Source: Sandarakinorhabdus sp. AAP62 | Lineage (GTDB): Bacteria > Pseudomonadota > Alphaproteobacteria > Sphingomonadales > Sphingomonadaceae | DNA length: 64,000 nt | Reading direction: 5' to 3' | Assembly: GCF_000331225.1 (NCBI RefSeq) | Contig: NZ_ANFY01000006.1 | Coordinates: 1 to 64,000, forward strand | The notes under the pieces: model-generated | Seen by the model: the letters and a program-made list of their open reading frames with translations, nothing else | Database searches by the model: none | Told to the model about the DNA's origin: nothing | Made by a program: the position numbers and the translations under genes | In this document: positions 28,701-37,004 of the stretch, piece by piece | How the letters are laid out: each line of letters begins with the position of its first letter | Position numbering within the stretch: position 1 is the stretch's first letter

Positions 28701-28939
28701 AGTGGCCGGCCGATCTTGATCTTGATGAGAACGTCCGGCTCGATGAATGGCTGCGCTATGCCGTGGATCGCCTGCCCTCGCTGGAAGCCGAAGTAAGGCG
28801 CGGTGGCGGACCATTGGCGGCACGGGGGGTGCGGCTGGTGATGCGCAGCCCAGGCACTGCGCCGCGCAAATCGCAGGTCCCCAGCCTTTTCGATTTCAAC
28901 GCCAGTGGATCGTCAGTCATCCTGCGGGGGAAACAATGA
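25778..28939 (+). CDS. Exported beta-propeller / caspase-like (C14) peptidase, copy 2
   Basis: 1053 residues from the ATG that overlaps the stop of copy 1; a longer frame upstream would run through copy 1. It has a Sec signal peptide (AQAQA), propeller region, linker and caspase domain in the same order and spacing as copy 1. Catalytic His855 (YSGHG) and Cys910 (DACHSG) are intact. Long segments are near-identical to copy 1 in the linker and catalytic domain (for example FSAYAFN, RRAFVVTIGVD, AATQADDVALES), whereas the propeller has diverged. This is a tandem duplication with retained activity, perhaps with different ligands. The stop overlaps the next gene (ATGA). Confidence 0.88.
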   Translation: MIRRPFALLGLLLGAAVAQAQAPPTNPTARIVVQSAQSYTIDVAAWTRDSRFLFTAEGESRELVLWDIERGVIVDRVTLPGHDNELRDDTDYTAMRLSADGKTLHLDGKGWTNTLQPVKLALTIDTASRAARLQSVAEPVLDKQAAQARRQAEAAAWLQRHSDTPDAAAERADLLRTLPASPNGRWQPARTKRRYSLQAKDGTIRQLATPMATRAITSAALSPNRQMLAISRPAPGEHGLVVEIHDLLTGTLKRRLELPNGIRFIGWGDDRYFTTLSSGEGRDGTVIALAEIIDSENGVVMGKAPSTCMMTLIPHGPALGTTASWEQCLKTFPEEADYTTTLARLSGDEWKPLEFPPLTHFKEILAQSILLDIVPSQRGEMLALNLADTLGQEMVMLFDGNANPVSLIPPLYLQRERQSFRHTAVGFSPGAKTLWISRQGAVLEWPLENGMARGEPRRIAIGVQQPALIESNGRQLLVAGQDGRVSLVNVGAAAARLELTFTPNIKSVGFLPDRPIIWAVSPDGLRLWDSRTGAVLLTSHYVGDGFVTVAADGRYDTNLGPDSQAFRWLLPKSPFQSLAPQTFMRDYFEPDLARKLIDCTTAGSCAQRLKPVRPFASINTLLPEVEITRIAPAGPGQADVEIAITEQVAKNGKRSGAFRASLQINNREVARNPDLNLWDNAMSLEEWRLESRMDGNRQGRRTLWRVRVEVPTDGKPMEFSAYAFNSDRVKSDTARALFTPPPAPPRPRRAFVVTIGVDHYAEPRLALNFAVSDAKVIAGRLAQIPGFEMRHASLTTGIDPDGKQRSVDYYDLRWMFNRLSGNRETSGVLTETRHDLSALDRATPDDIVIISYSGHGYTDPTGTFALLTSETHWPAMASAPEPLSIISSNILLTWLRYINAGEIALIIDACHSGALVSPPDFKPGPMGDNGLAQTAYDKGIRILAATQADDVALESSLLRQGFLTAALGEGLTDDEWPADLDLDENVRLDEWLRYAVDRLPSLEAEVRRGGGPLAARGVRLVMRSPGTAPRKSQVPSLFDFNASGSSVILRGKQ

Positions 28940-30834
28940 AGAAGATCATTGCTGCAACCATGCTGCTGCTAGGCAGCGGCGCGCAGGCCGAGGTTCGGGC
29001 CGTGTTCGTGGGCATCGACAAATATGCCTATGGCGCTGTGCAGCCACCAAACCTGCGCTTTGCCGATCTGTCGGGCGCGGTGGGCGACACGCGGCGGATC
29101 AGGGACGCGCTTGCAAGCAGCCATGGCCTGGCCGTGGGCACCATGCCGGACGGCGACAATTGCAAATCCCAGGGCCCGGCTGCGCTCACACTGATCAACG
29201 CCTGCGCCACCAAGGCTGCCATCCTCGCCGCGTGGCAGCAGCAGCTTGCCGCGAGCAAGCCGGGCGATACGCTGCTGCTCTATTTCGCCGGGCATGGTTC
29301 CACCTTCCTGAATGAAGACAGCACCCAGGCCAGCGGCTACAACAGCACCCTGATGCCCCATGATGCGCGGCGGCCACAGGCCACGGCACTCACCGACATC
29401 ATGGATTCCGAAATTCGGGTCTTCATCAATCGGGCGACATCCACGGGCGTCAACGTCGTCACCTGGTTTGACAGCTGCAACAGCGGCACGGCCAGCCGCG
29501 ATGGCAACAGCGCCAGCCGCTCTGCCCCGCCGCTGCGGGTATCGCAGCCGCTGGAAAAGCCCATGGACCCCAGCGTCTATGGCAATCTGGGTGCCTATCG
29601 CGTGCACATGGGCGGCGCCGCCGATGGCCAGGATGCCACCGAAGTCGGCCAGGTGGGTGCCCGCGCCGGCCGCTTCACCACGGCACTGGCAAAGGCCCTG
29701 ACCGATACGCCGAATGCCAGCTTTGCCGATCTCGCAATGCGCGTGGTGGGCGAAGTGACGCGCGATTCCGGTGGCCGCCAGGTGCCGCATGCCGAAGGCG
29801 CCCTGCGCGCCACGCTGGGCGGTCCCGAAGTGAAGGCCGCGACCTTTGATGTGGTGGTGGATGGCAGCCGGCTCGTGATGGCCGGCGGCCGGCTGACCGG
29901 GGTCACGAAAGGATCGCGTTTTGCACTGTTCACGACGACCGGCGAAGCGCTGGGCGGCGGCAAGGGCCTGACGGCACGGGTGGCCGACCTTGGCCCTGGC
30001 CAAGCCGTCCTGGTGCCGGAAGCCCCGCTGCCGCCGGGCTGGCCGGCAGTGCTGGTGGCGCGCGAGATTGGCCATGTGTTCGATGGGCCGAAACTGCCGC
30101 TGGCGGTGGCCGATCCGGCGGCGCTGGCAATCGTGCAACGGTTGAACTTCGTGGCCGTGGATCCCGCCGGTCGGTTCCGGTTGCAGCCGGCAGCGGGCGG
30201 CCTGCAGCTTTCAGGCCCCACCGGCAGGCTGGCGCTGCTGCCGCCCGCCCGCGATCCGCAGTTCGGGGTGCAGCTGGCAGCGGCGCTGGAAAAGGTGGCA
30301 CGGGTCGAACATTGGCAGGCGCAGGCGACACAGCGCCCGGGCGTGATCCTGTGTGTGCGCAGCGCGAAACAGGCCAACGGCGAAACCGATGCTGCCTGGT
30401 GCCGGGACGATCCGCCACCCACGGTCAGCCTCACGCCCAGCGACGAGATTCAGGTTTCGGTGATCAACGCGAGCCCGAAGCCGCGCCACCTCTATGTGCT
30501 GGCGATTGGCGACAAATACAGCGTCACGCTGGTCCTGCCGGGATTTGGCGCACGCGAACGGGCGATCCAGGCCGGTCGCGCCAATGCGATACCGCCCGAA
30601 CAGAAGCTGACTCCCGAAGGGCCGGGCAGATTGCGCTTCGTGGCGCTTTCGACCGACGGCCCCGTGAATGCCAGCGCGCTCGAACAGTCGGATACCGACC
30701 AGATCGATCCGCATGCTTGTCTCAGTGCGGTGGCCGGTGCCTTCTGCCAGAGCGAGAATCGGGCCCGCAGTGGCGCCGGTGGAGCTGCCAGCGAATGGTC
30801 GGTCGCGGTGGTTGATGCAGAGGTGAAACCATGA
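28936..30834 (+). CDS. Exported caspase-like (C14) peptidase with long C-terminal region
   Basis: 632 residues. The Sec signal peptide (ends AQAE) is followed directly by a caspase-fold domain starting RAVFVGIDKY, with His120 (FAGHG) and Cys181 (WFDSCNSG). It has no propeller. The C-terminal part (about 310-632) is beta-rich and ends with a region resembling DUF4384-type domains (YVLAIGDKYSVTLVLPG). The domain order is the reverse of its two upstream neighbours. Start ATG overlaps copy 2, with GGGGG nearby; the stop overlaps the trypsin-like gene. Substrate unknown. Confidence 0.82.
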   Translation: MKKIIAATMLLLGSGAQAEVRAVFVGIDKYAYGAVQPPNLRFADLSGAVGDTRRIRDALASSHGLAVGTMPDGDNCKSQGPAALTLINACATKAAILAAWQQQLAASKPGDTLLLYFAGHGSTFLNEDSTQASGYNSTLMPHDARRPQATALTDIMDSEIRVFINRATSTGVNVVTWFDSCNSGTASRDGNSASRSAPPLRVSQPLEKPMDPSVYGNLGAYRVHMGGAADGQDATEVGQVGARAGRFTTALAKALTDTPNASFADLAMRVVGEVTRDSGGRQVPHAEGALRATLGGPEVKAATFDVVVDGSRLVMAGGRLTGVTKGSRFALFTTTGEALGGGKGLTARVADLGPGQAVLVPEAPLPPGWPAVLVAREIGHVFDGPKLPLAVADPAALAIVQRLNFVAVDPAGRFRLQPAAGGLQLSGPTGRLALLPPARDPQFGVQLAAALEKVARVEHWQAQATQRPGVILCVRSAKQANGETDAAWCRDDPPPTVSLTPSDEIQVSVINASPKPRHLYVLAIGDKYSVTLVLPGFGARERAIQAGRANAIPPEQKLTPEGPGRLRFVALSTDGPVNASALEQSDTDQIDPHACLSAVAGAFCQSENRARSGAGGAASEWSVAVVDAEVKP

Positions 30835-31898
30835 GGAAGAGACTGCTGCTGCTGGCCGGCCTGCTGATCGCGGCCCAGCCGGCACCGGAACCGGTAGCAG
30901 CGCCAGCGCCATCACCAGCGCCCGAAACACCGCCCGCGCCTGAAAATGAAGGCTCCCGCGTCGTGCGCGGCACGCCGGCGCCGCCGGGCAGTTCGCCGTG
31001 GCAGATCCAGATCTATTTCAAGGTGCCGATGACCAGGAAGCAAATCGCCGACGCCATCCGCCGCGCTCCCACTGAAACCGAAAAACAGGCCCTGCGCAGC
31101 ATGGAGGACTGGGAACGCGATCACCAGTGCGGCGGCGCCCTGATCGACAAGGAATGGGCCTTGAGCGCCGCCCACTGCTTCGTGGTCGAAAAGGAAGTGC
31201 TGATGTCGCCGTCCAATCTGGGGGTGCGGCTGGGGAATATCGATCTGAAGGCGGCCACGCCAATGAAGATCGATCGCATCATCCTGCACGGCGATTATCG
31301 CCGCTATGGCAACAAGCAGCATGATATCGCGCTGCTGCACCTGGTGCACGATACCGCCACCAGGGCCGATATTGCCGCCGCCGCCGCGCCGGCGCGCCTG
31401 CCGGGCCCGCGCATGCGCCAACTCAGACCGGAAGATGATCTGAAGGTGACGGGCTGGGGCCATGTTTCGGAACGCAAGGCCGGCGCCACCCGGTCGGTCA
31501 CCGGCGCTGCAATGCGATCATCGCAGGTGCTGCTGGAAGGCCAGCTGAGACTGCTGGATGAATCCGAATGCCGAAAGGTGCCGGATTATGTGCAGACGCT
31601 CAATCCCGGCGTGCTCTGCGTTGGCCCTGGCACCAGCGCACAGCAGGACAGCTGCCAAGGCGACAGTGGCGGGCCGCTCACCCGCCAGCGCATCCTGGTC
31701 GGGCTGGTCTCCACCGGGGTGGGCTGCGGCCGGCCGGGCGTGCCGGCGCTCTATACCAACGTGGCCCATTATGCCGACTGGATCGCAGCCGTGCAGGCGC
31801 AGGCGAAGGCCAAGGGCATCACCCGCTGCGTGGTGGCGGCAGGCGGTCAGCTGGCCTGTTCGCCCAGGCTCAATCCGCCCCGAACAGATCGCGGGTGA
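30831..31898 (+). CDS. Exported trypsin-like S1 serine protease
   Basis: 355 residues. A signal peptide is followed by a Pro/Ala-rich segment (about 17-40), then the peptidase. The triad is H115 (SAAHC), D165 (HDIALL) and S279 (GDSGGP). D273, six residues before the Ser, corresponds to trypsin D189, so cleavage after Arg/Lys is expected. The sequence SR-VVRGTP suggests zymogen activation after R43, giving a VVRG N-terminus in place of IVGG. Last gene of the four-gene chain, coupled by ATGA to the caspase-like gene. Its last 29 bases overlap the opposite-strand ugd 3' end. Confidence 0.92.
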   Translation: MRKRLLLLAGLLIAAQPAPEPVAAPAPSPAPETPPAPENEGSRVVRGTPAPPGSSPWQIQIYFKVPMTRKQIADAIRRAPTETEKQALRSMEDWERDHQCGGALIDKEWALSAAHCFVVEKEVLMSPSNLGVRLGNIDLKAATPMKIDRIILHGDYRRYGNKQHDIALLHLVHDTATRADIAAAAAPARLPGPRMRQLRPEDDLKVTGWGHVSERKAGATRSVTGAAMRSSQVLLEGQLRLLDESECRKVPDYVQTLNPGVLCVGPGTSAQQDSCQGDSGGPLTRQRILVGLVSTGVGCGRPGVPALYTNVAHYADWIAAVQAQAKAKGITRCVVAAGGQLACSPRLNPPRTDRG

Positions 31899-33036
31899 AC
31901 AATTTGTCGGCCACATCGGCCAGATCGTCGCTCATGCGGTTGGCGAGGATCACGTCGGCCTCGGATTTGAAGGCCGCAAGATCGCGCACCACCCGCGATC
32001 CGAAGAACTGATCGTCGGCCAGCGCCGGTTCGTAGAGGATCACCGGGATGCCGCGCGCCTTGATGCGCTTCATGATGCCCTGGATCGAACTTTGGCGGAA
32101 ATTGTCGCTGTTGGCCTTCATCACCAGCCGATAGACGCCCACCACCTTGGGCTGGCGATCAAAGATGCGCTGCGCCAGGAAATCCTTGCGAGTGCGGTTG
32201 GCATCGACGATGGCGGCGATCAGATTCTGCGGCACCGCGCCATAATTGGCCAGCAACTGCTTGGTATCCTTGGGCAGGCAATAGCCGCCATAACCAAAGG
32301 ACGGGTTGTTGTAATGCAGGCCGATGCGCGGATCGAGGCCGATGCCTTCGATGATCTGGCGCGTGTCCATGCCGGCGGCCATGGCGTAACTGTCCAGCTC
32401 GTTGAAGAAGGCAACGCGCATGGCAAGATAGGTGTTGGCGAACAGCTTGATGGCTTCGGCTTCGGCCGGATCGGTGAGCAGCACCGCCACGTCCTTCTTG
32501 GCCGCGCCTTCCAGCATCAGATCGGCAAACACCCGCCCGCGCGGGCCGGTATCACCCACGATGATGCGCGACGGGTAGAGATTGTCGTTCAGCGCCCGGC
32601 CTTCACGCAGGAATTCCGGCGAGAAGAACACATTGTCGCTGCCCAGATCGCGGCGTAGGCGCGCGATGAAGCCCACCGGGATCGTTGATTTCACCACCAC
32701 CGAGGCCGCCGGATTGGCCGCCAGCACAGCGCGGGCGACATTTTCCACCGACGACGTGTCGAAATGATTGGTGTTGGGATCATAATCGGTTGGGGTCGCG
32801 ATCACCACCAGTTCGGCATCGCGGGCCGCCGCGGCCAGATCGGTGGTCGCTGTCAGCTGCAGCGGCTTGTGGGCCAGAAATTCCTCCAGCTCGGCATCGA
32901 CGATCGGGCTCTTGCGGTTGTTGACCAGATCGACCCGCGCCGCACTCACGTCCACCGCCGTCACGACGTGATGCTGCGCCAGCAGCACGGCGTTCGACAG
33001 GCCGACATAGCCCAAACCAACCACGGCGATCTTCAT
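31870..33036 (-). CDS. ugd: UDP-glucose/nucleotide-sugar 6-dehydrogenase
   Basis: 388 residues. NAD-binding motif GLGYVGL at 7-13, catalytic Cys253 in [11 protein letters not shown]. It oxidises UDP-glucose (or a related sugar nucleotide) to the uronic acid with two NAD+, supplying precursors for surface polysaccharide. Length matches the short Ugd subfamily (about 390). Standalone gene; it overlaps the trypsin-like gene tail to tail by 29 bases. No polysaccharide cluster is beside it. Confidence 0.93.
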   Translation of the reverse strand: MKIAVVGLGYVGLSNAVLLAQHHVVTAVDVSAARVDLVNNRKSPIVDAELEEFLAHKPLQLTATTDLAAAARDAELVVIATPTDYDPNTNHFDTSSVENVARAVLAANPAASVVVKSTIPVGFIARLRRDLGSDNVFFSPEFLREGRALNDNLYPSRIIVGDTGPRGRVFADLMLEGAAKKDVAVLLTDPAEAEAIKLFANTYLAMRVAFFNELDSYAMAAGMDTRQIIEGIGLDPRIGLHYNNPSFGYGGYCLPKDTKQLLANYGAVPQNLIAAIVDANRTRKDFLAQRIFDRQPKVVGVYRLVMKANSDNFRQSSIQGIMKRIKARGIPVILYEPALADDQFFGSRVVRDLAAFKSEADVILANRMSDDLADVADKLFTRDLFGAD

Positions 33037-33057
33037 GACTCACTCCACGGCGCCGGC

Positions 33058-33105
33058 AACAGCGGCAGCAAACTGCGGCCTATCTGGCGCTTTGCCGCCG
33101 CTGTT
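33058..33105 (-). terminator. Imperfect inverted repeat after the FAD oxidoreductase gene
   Basis: Arms at 33058-33072 and 33091-33105 pair over 15 bases with one mismatch and an 18-base loop. It lies 10 bases past the stop of the minus-strand FAD gene and before the ugd start. There is no T run on the minus strand, so this is a hairpin of uncertain terminator strength, or an operator for ugd. Confidence 0.4.
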
Positions 33106-33114
33106 GCAATGGCT

Positions 33115-35202
33115 TCAACCCGCCACTTTGCTGTTCGCCGAAGGCGGCAACGGCTTGCGATCGGCAGGATAACCCGGAATCTGTTCCAGCGGCGGTGAGC
33201 CGGTGATGGCATGGCTGGCCAGCTTGCCGCTCATCACCGTGCATTCGACGCTGCCGACATTGAGCCCGGTGTAGGCCCAGTCGCCAGCGATCACCAGATT
33301 GTGGAAATCCGTGTCCCACGCCACCAGCCGCGCCGCCGTGCTGCCCGGGGGTGAGGTCACGTAACGCTCGGTAGGATCGATGTTGGCGCGCCAGAACTGG
33401 GATTCGAAATTCATCGGCCCGGCCAGCGCGGTGGGGCTGGTGTTGGCAAGCAGGCCGAAGTTCATTTCCGGCTGGCCACTTGGCCCGCCGCTCATCAGCA
33501 TGGCACCGGGCATCAGGCCGCCGATGGCCTTGTTGAGATAGTCGATGCAGGTCTGCTTGACCTGCTGGCGCACCCGGCCTGGATAGCCCGTGTCGCTGAA
33601 CGGCGGCGGTGGGCCGGTTTCGGGCAGGCAATCGCAGAAATACCACAGCGATTTCGGCGTGATGTTCTTCGGCCAATCCTCCAGCGGGATCAGGTGCTTC
33701 AGTTCGGCATGGCCATCCAGCGGCGCATACCAGGTATCGGCCAGCGGCGTGCCGGTGGGCGGCAGCGGGATCGACCAGCCCAGTTCCTCATAGCTTTTCA
33801 TCAGCCAGATCTGCATGGCCTGGGTCTGCACCGTGGGCACGCCCTTCACCATCCTGTCCCAACGCGGCGATTTCTGGCGCAGCTGATCGGCGACATAGGG
33901 CACCGCGCCGATCGACAGCGCAAACACCACCACATCAAAATCCACCCCGGCCTTCAACATGCGGGTCGCCACCGGAGCCCAGGGCGTCCACCAGCTTTCG
34001 AGGTCATAGCCCTTGCCCTGCATCTGGTCGCCCTCGACCAGCTGATCATAGAAAGGCTCTGCCGGCCACGAAGGCAGGCCTTTCACATCGAACAGCGGCT
34101 GATATTCCCCGCCGCCCTTCACGGTTGCCTGGACGCCGATCTGCACGCTGTCGATGCCGGTGCCGGCCGCATCCAGCACCAGTTCTTCCACCTTGCTGAA
34201 AAACTCGAACGTCACCCCGCGCCTTTTCAGCACCTCATAAAGGGGCGCAATGATGGTCTCGCCGGTGCCGGCAGCAAAGGCATAAAGCACATGACCGCAA
34301 TAGGCGAAGCTGCGCAGGGTCCAATGCGCATAGGCACCGGCCGCCATCATCGAACGCTGGGACGTGTCGCCATTGGGATATTGATAGCTGAGATTGACCG
34401 TGTTCAGCGCCAGCGGCGACGCGATGGTATCGGGCATGGCACCATGTGATTTCAACCAGTCATCCCAGTTGATCGTGTCCAGATAATCCCAGCCCCTGGT
34501 CACCACATCGTCGACCAGAACGCCATAAACCAGCGTGAAGACATAATCGACGATGATGACGATATTGCCGAGCGCGTCGTTGTTCTGGTCCCGGGCTTCC
34601 TGCAGCAGCGGCCCGCGCGCGAAATGCCACACTTGCTTGACCATGTTCAGCGCCGTCAGCGCCACTGCGCCGGCAAGATGGCCCTTCACCTGCACCAGCA
34701 TGTCGTGGATGGTGACACGCACATCGTTGGGGATGGCTGCCCCGCCATGTTCGGCCAGCGCCGCGCTCAGCATCGCCAGCACCTTGTCGATCAGCTCGAG
34801 CACGTCCAGCATCGCCTGCGGCTTGCCCGGATCGGGAAACAGCGTGTTTTCCGGAAAGCGCAGCGGAAACACGTGGGGCTGGCCATCCTTCCAGTTGTAG
34901 AGCTGCACCGTGTCGAGCGGTCGGAACGCGGTCTTGAAATCGGGGATGGGGCTGGTGGAGGGCCGGTTCAGTTCGGCATAGACCGCCGCCATCATCGGCA
35001 GCGCATTGAAATAGGCCCCGCAAAAACCGTGGATGCCATGTTCCTCGATGCGCATGTTGGGCCCGCGCGACGAGGCGCACTTGCCGCCCAGCCGCCAGCC
35101 CAGCGTGTGGATCGTCACCTCAACCCCCGGCGTGTTGGTCAGTTCGAACGCCGTGGTCAGCGCGGCGATGCCGCCGCCAAGGATTGCCACCCGTTTCGCC
35201 AT
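33115..35202 (-). CDS. FAD/NAD(P)-binding oxidoreductase, amine oxidase / carotenoid desaturase-like
   Basis: 695 residues. The N-terminal dinucleotide fold has GGGIAAL at 9-15 and the WRLGGKC glycine-rich segment. The region IEEHGIHGFCGAYFN and the C-terminal FAD contact NLVIAGDWAYTGLNVGSVE match the phytoene/zeta-carotene desaturase and amine-oxidase superfamily. It is longer than those enzymes by an insertion of about 150 residues (about 125-280), partly helical and hydrophobic. It starts 10 bases after the TIR-TolB-TPR gene, with AGGGGGAA as ribosome site, so the two are almost surely co-transcribed. Substrate unknown. Confidence 0.75.
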   Translation of the reverse strand: MAKRVAILGGGIAALTTAFELTNTPGVEVTIHTLGWRLGGKCASSRGPNMRIEEHGIHGFCGAYFNALPMMAAVYAELNRPSTSPIPDFKTAFRPLDTVQLYNWKDGQPHVFPLRFPENTLFPDPGKPQAMLDVLELIDKVLAMLSAALAEHGGAAIPNDVRVTIHDMLVQVKGHLAGAVALTALNMVKQVWHFARGPLLQEARDQNNDALGNIVIIVDYVFTLVYGVLVDDVVTRGWDYLDTINWDDWLKSHGAMPDTIASPLALNTVNLSYQYPNGDTSQRSMMAAGAYAHWTLRSFAYCGHVLYAFAAGTGETIIAPLYEVLKRRGVTFEFFSKVEELVLDAAGTGIDSVQIGVQATVKGGGEYQPLFDVKGLPSWPAEPFYDQLVEGDQMQGKGYDLESWWTPWAPVATRMLKAGVDFDVVVFALSIGAVPYVADQLRQKSPRWDRMVKGVPTVQTQAMQIWLMKSYEELGWSIPLPPTGTPLADTWYAPLDGHAELKHLIPLEDWPKNITPKSLWYFCDCLPETGPPPPFSDTGYPGRVRQQVKQTCIDYLNKAIGGLMPGAMLMSGGPSGQPEMNFGLLANTSPTALAGPMNFESQFWRANIDPTERYVTSPPGSTAARLVAWDTDFHNLVIAGDWAYTGLNVGSVECTVMSGKLASHAITGSPPLEQIPGYPADRKPLPPSANSKVAG

Positions 35203-35212
35203 GTTTCCCCCT

Positions 35213-36847
35213 TCAGCCGGGCCAGCCGGCAGCCTTCAGATGGCCGGCAAACATCTCCAGATGTGCCGGGTTGCTGAACGGATGGCCCAGCGCCAGCCAC
35301 TTCATGCGGTAACGCGGATTGAGCGCCATGCCTTCGGCACAGGCGGCGCGGGCAATTTCGGTCTTGCCGGCGGCTGCGGCGCAGGCGGCCTCGCAGAAAT
35401 GCAGGAAGAAATAATCCGGCCGCCGTGCCGCTGCCGGAGTGGCATGGGCCAGCGCCGCGTCGTGCCGCCCCGCAATCAGCTCGGCCACCGCCTTGCTTCT
35501 GAGCCACAGCCAGTCATGCGGATCGTGCGGCGACAGCGCGATGGCGGCATCACACGCCGTCAGCGCGCCCTCCACATCGCCGTGAAAGGCCAGCACCCGG
35601 CCCAGCTCGCCCTGTGCCGCCGCGTTCCACGGATTGAGCATCAGCGCAAGCCGCTGTTCGGCAATGGCTTTTTCGGCCTGGCCCATGAAGCTCATCACCA
35701 TGCCCAGTGCATAATGTGCGGCACTGTCGCGCGGGTTGGCATCGGCGGCCTTGCGGGCATAGGCCAAGGCGTTCTGCAGGCTGGCCAGCGGATCCTTTGC
35801 GTCCCCGGCCCACATCGGTGCCAGTTCCGTCTGTGCCAGCAGCGCCAGCGTGGGCGCATCGTCGGGCGCCAGCGCCAGCGCTTCCTTCAGCAGCGCATCG
35901 GCCTTGCTGATATCCTCGCGCTGGCTGCGCCAGAAATGATAGCGGCCGCGCACGAACAGGTTCCAGTGATTGAGGTTGCGCCCCGAACCATCGCCGCCGC
36001 GCACCGCCTGTTTCTGTTCGCGGCCCAGCAGTTCCGGCTCGATGGTGGCAACAATGGCGCCGGTGATTTCGTCCTGAACCTTGAACACGTCCATCAATTC
36101 GCGGTCATAGCGACCGTGCCAGATCACCTCGTCATTCTTGCCGTCCACCAGTTCGGCCACAACCCGCATGCCACTGCCGCCGCGCCGGATCTGGCCGCGC
36201 AGCAGGTAACGCGCGCCCAATTGCTCGCTCACATCGGCCATGGTGCGGCCCAACCAATCGAGCGTCAGGCTCGATTGCCGCCCGGTTACCTTCATCAGCC
36301 GCGATCGGCCCAGGCCGGTGATGATGTCGTCGCACATGCCTTCGGCGAAATAGGCTTCTTCCTGATTGCCCGGCGGGTGGCGGAACATCAGCACGGCAAT
36401 GCCGGGGCGTTCCTCCTGAGCGGCGGCCGTCTTGTCGACCCGGCGGCGCACATCCTGCAGAAAGGCCAGGAAATCGGGATCATCGCTGTTGCCGCGCCAG
36501 TCGATCAGATCGGCGGTCTGCACCAGTTCGAACATGATCGGACGGTCGGCCGGGTCGATCATCACCGGCATCAGCGTCTTCTTGCGATCGGCCACCGTGG
36601 CTTCGGCCCGTACCCAGCGCGAGCTGACCGAGGTTTCCGACCACAGCACCACCACGGCGCGGGCATCACGTAACGCCGCTTCGGTCACTTCATCATAGGC
36701 TTCGCCCGATTTCAGATGCGGGTCCCACCACACCGACAGGCCGGCGGCTTCGAACGCCTTCACGAACTGGCGCGCGCGGTTCTGATCAACCCGGCTGTAG
36801 GAGAGGAAGATATCAGGCACGCCGAATTCCACCCTGCCCGGGCCCAC
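35213..36847 (-). CDS. TIR domain / TolB-like (COG5616) / TPR protein, soluble form
   Basis: About 544 residues. TIR domain at 11-130 with FLSYSR at its start and the motif SSRWVRAE, where E82 is in the position of the catalytic Glu of NAD-hydrolysing TIRs. It is followed by a COG5616 TolB-like domain (about 145-270: IAVLMF, AYFAEGM, GARYLLRGQI) and TPR-type helical repeats (about 300-530). No membrane segment. Such proteins usually carry a cyclase or winged-helix domain where TIR sits here. Start uncertain: GTG 36847, or internal GTGs at 36832 or 36820 before VPDIFLSYSR. Co-transcribed with the FAD oxidoreductase. A paralogue lies at 40870. Confidence 0.85.
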   Translation of the reverse strand: MGPGRVEFGVPDIFLSYSRVDQNRARQFVKAFEAAGLSVWWDPHLKSGEAYDEVTEAALRDARAVVVLWSETSVSSRWVRAEATVADRKKTLMPVMIDPADRPIMFELVQTADLIDWRGNSDDPDFLAFLQDVRRRVDKTAAAQEERPGIAVLMFRHPPGNQEEAYFAEGMCDDIITGLGRSRLMKVTGRQSSLTLDWLGRTMADVSEQLGARYLLRGQIRRGGSGMRVVAELVDGKNDEVIWHGRYDRELMDVFKVQDEITGAIVATIEPELLGREQKQAVRGGDGSGRNLNHWNLFVRGRYHFWRSQREDISKADALLKEALALAPDDAPTLALLAQTELAPMWAGDAKDPLASLQNALAYARKAADANPRDSAAHYALGMVMSFMGQAEKAIAEQRLALMLNPWNAAAQGELGRVLAFHGDVEGALTACDAAIALSPHDPHDWLWLRSKAVAELIAGRHDAALAHATPAAARRPDYFFLHFCEAACAAAAGKTEIARAACAEGMALNPRYRMKWLALGHPFSNPAHLEMFAGHLKAAGWPG

Positions 36848-36956
36848 GGGAGATGCCCCGCCCCGCTGCCAAGTTTCCTGCCTCCAGCACCATCTGTCCC
36901 TCTGCCGCCCACTCCCGACGACCTGAGGGAAGCTATAGCCGCAAATATGTCAAAAC

Positions 36957-36978
36957 ACATGTCAATTTATTGACATGT
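36957..36978. promoter_or_regulatory. Perfect palindrome upstream of the TIR-TolB-TPR gene, probable operator
   Basis: Arms ACATGTCAA and TTGACATGT pair perfectly around a TTTA centre. A third half-site (TTTGACATA on the minus strand, about 36945-36953) lies beside it. The site is in an AT-rich pocket 110 bases before the TIR gene start and 26 bases after the VOC-fold gene stop. TTGACA also resembles a sigma-70 -35 box, so the palindrome may cover the promoter. The regulator is unknown. Confidence 0.55.
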
Positions 36979-37004
36979 GAACAGGCGCAGGCTGCTGGCA
37001 GCTC

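Noticed and set aside
35213-36847. Adenylate cyclase with TolB/TPR region
   Set aside because: The N-terminal domain has TIR motifs (FLSYSR, WVRAE) and no cyclase catalytic residues.
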